Assembly: GCA_964235675.1 (NCBI GenBank)
Contig: CAXSEA010000228.1
Coordinates: 1 to 6,035, forward strand
Direction of reading: 5' to 3'
Origin: CAXSEA01 sp964235675
Lineage (GTDB): Bacteria; Armatimonadota; Armatimonadia; Armatimonadales; Capsulimonadaceae
Length of the DNA: 6,035 nt
Shown here: in pieces, positions 5,265 through 6,035 of the stretch
Position numbering within the stretch: position 1 is the first letter of the stretch
Layout of the letters: the number at the start of each line of letters is the position of its first letter
Translations under genes and position numbers: made by a program
The notes under the pieces: model-generated
What the model saw: the letters and a program-made list of their open reading frames with translations, nothing else
Told to the model about the DNA's origin: nothing
Databases searched by the model: none

Positions 5265-6035
5265 CTTTCTTGCCCTCGTAATAAACCAAGCGCGCGGAGC
5301 TCTTAAACACGATCAGAGTCGCTACAAGTGTGATAGCAAATAATATCCAGGCCATCGCGCAGGCCGTTCCCATCCGGAAGTACTGGAACGCGTTCTGGAA
5401 CAGGTAGAGCGCGTAGTAGAGGGTGGAATTGTCCGGGCCGCCGTTAGTCATGACGAAGCTTTGCGTGAAATATTGGAATGTTCCGATCACACCCATAATC
5501 ATGTTGAAAAAGATAATCGGCGAAATCTGCGGCAGGGTGATGTGCCAGATCAATCGCAGTCCGCGCGCGCCGTCGAGCTTGGCGGCTTCATAAAGCTCCT
5601 GCGGCACATTTTGCAAGGCCGCCAGATAAATCACCATGCCGCCGCCGAAGCCCCACATATCCATGACGATCATCGCGGGCTTGGCCCAGATCGGCGAGGC
5701 GAGCCAGGGCAGCACAGGCAGGCGGAAAAAGTGCAGCATCACGTTGAGCAGTCCGCGCTGCGGGTTCAGAATCCAGATCCAAAGCGTCGCCGTCGCCACT
5801 GTGGGAACCACCGACGGCAGATAGAACATTGTCCGGAACAGGCCGATGGCTTTCAGCTTCTGATTGAGCAGCAGCGCGAAGGCGAGGCCTAGAATCAGCG
5901 CGACGGGCAGTTCCAGGAACATGAACGCCGTGTTAGCTAGGGAGGGCCAGAAGTAGTCGTGGTCGGTCAGCAGCTCGCGATAGTTGGCAATCCCAACCCA
6001 GTGCGGCGGCGCGAGGATGCGGTAGTCGGTGAAGC
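5257..6035 (-). CDS. Carbohydrate ABC transporter permease, MalF/UgpA type (first permease), 5' end outside window
   Basis: An inner-membrane permease (BPD_transp_1) of a sugar ABC importer; 258 residues are visible. A Met lies at base 5922, but the frame stays open to the right edge and encodes FTDYRILAPPHWVGIANYRELL before it. This is the classic VGxxNY region that follows the first membrane segment in MalF/UgpA/LacF proteins. The Met at 5922 is therefore internal, and the true start with membrane segment 1 (about 35-50 residues, judged from a usual length near 290-310) lies outside. In visible numbering, hydrophobic segments are seen near 40-57, 66-90, 117-142, 172-192 and 222-244. The EAA loop is EAAKLDGARGLRLIWHITLP (149-168), and the conserved FVMTNGGPDNSTLYYALYLF follows. 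It is first in the visible operon; a solute-binding protein gene is the likely neighbour to the right. Confidence 0.95.
   Translation of the reverse strand, partial: FTDYRILAPPHWVGIANYRELLTDHDYFWPSLANTAFMFLELPVALILGLAFALLLNQKLKAIGLFRTMFYLPSVVPTVATATLWIWILNPQRGLLNVMLHFFRLPVLPWLASPIWAKPAMIVMDMWGFGGGMVIYLAALQNVPQELYEAAKLDGARGLRLIWHITLPQISPIIFFNMIMGVIGTFQYFTQSFVMTNGGPDNSTLYYALYLFQNAFQYFRMGTACAMAWILFAITLVATLIVFKSSARLVYYEGKKDG

Overview
The window reads as a piece of a moderately high-GC (about 60 % by eye) bacterial chromosome. It carries the downstream end of a carbohydrate uptake and hydrolysis operon on the minus strand. A PLP-dependent amino-acid lyase gene on the plus strand converges on it. 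The mix of binding-protein-dependent sugar permeases, a DUF2961/GH172 protein and a GH63/GH37-like glycosidase suggests a saccharolytic environmental bacterium. Armatimonadota, Planctomycetota-like groups, Chloroflexota or Paenibacillus-type Firmicutes are all possible. I cannot fix the phylum from the sequence, and Armatimonadota is only a weak guess.

Layout, left to right. Bases 2-1285 (+) encode a DSD1/D-threonine-aldolase-like enzyme whose reading frame is open to the left edge, so its true start lies outside the window. Bases 1286-1421 are a convergent intergenic gap holding a long inverted repeat. On the minus strand, in transcription order from the right edge, come a MalF/UgpA-type permease (5257 to beyond 6035, 5' end outside), a MalG/UgpE-type permease (4443-5264, overlapping its neighbour by 8 bases), a palindromic element (4293-4438), a GH172/DUF2961 protein (3190-4275), a second copy of the element (3050-3190), and an (alpha/alpha)6-barrel glycosidase (1422-3041). 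No gap without a gene exceeds about 170 bases.

How the genes fit together. The two permeases would form the membrane channel of an ABC importer; its binding protein is probably encoded beyond the right edge. The two hydrolases show no signal peptide, so they would act in the cytoplasm on the imported oligosaccharide. GH172 enzymes cleave alpha-D-fructofuranosidic or D-arabinofuranosidic bonds, and GH63/GH37-like proteins cleave alpha-glucosidic bonds. The cargo may therefore be a furanose-containing, glucose-containing oligosaccharide, but this is inference.

The most unusual feature is non-coding. Both gaps between the non-overlapping operon genes are almost completely filled by related palindromic elements of 141 and 146 bases. 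Their arms are 46 and 48 bases, they contain nested hairpins with compensatory differences between copies, and they reach to within a few bases of the flanking stop and start codons. I see no defence, CRISPR or transposase system here.
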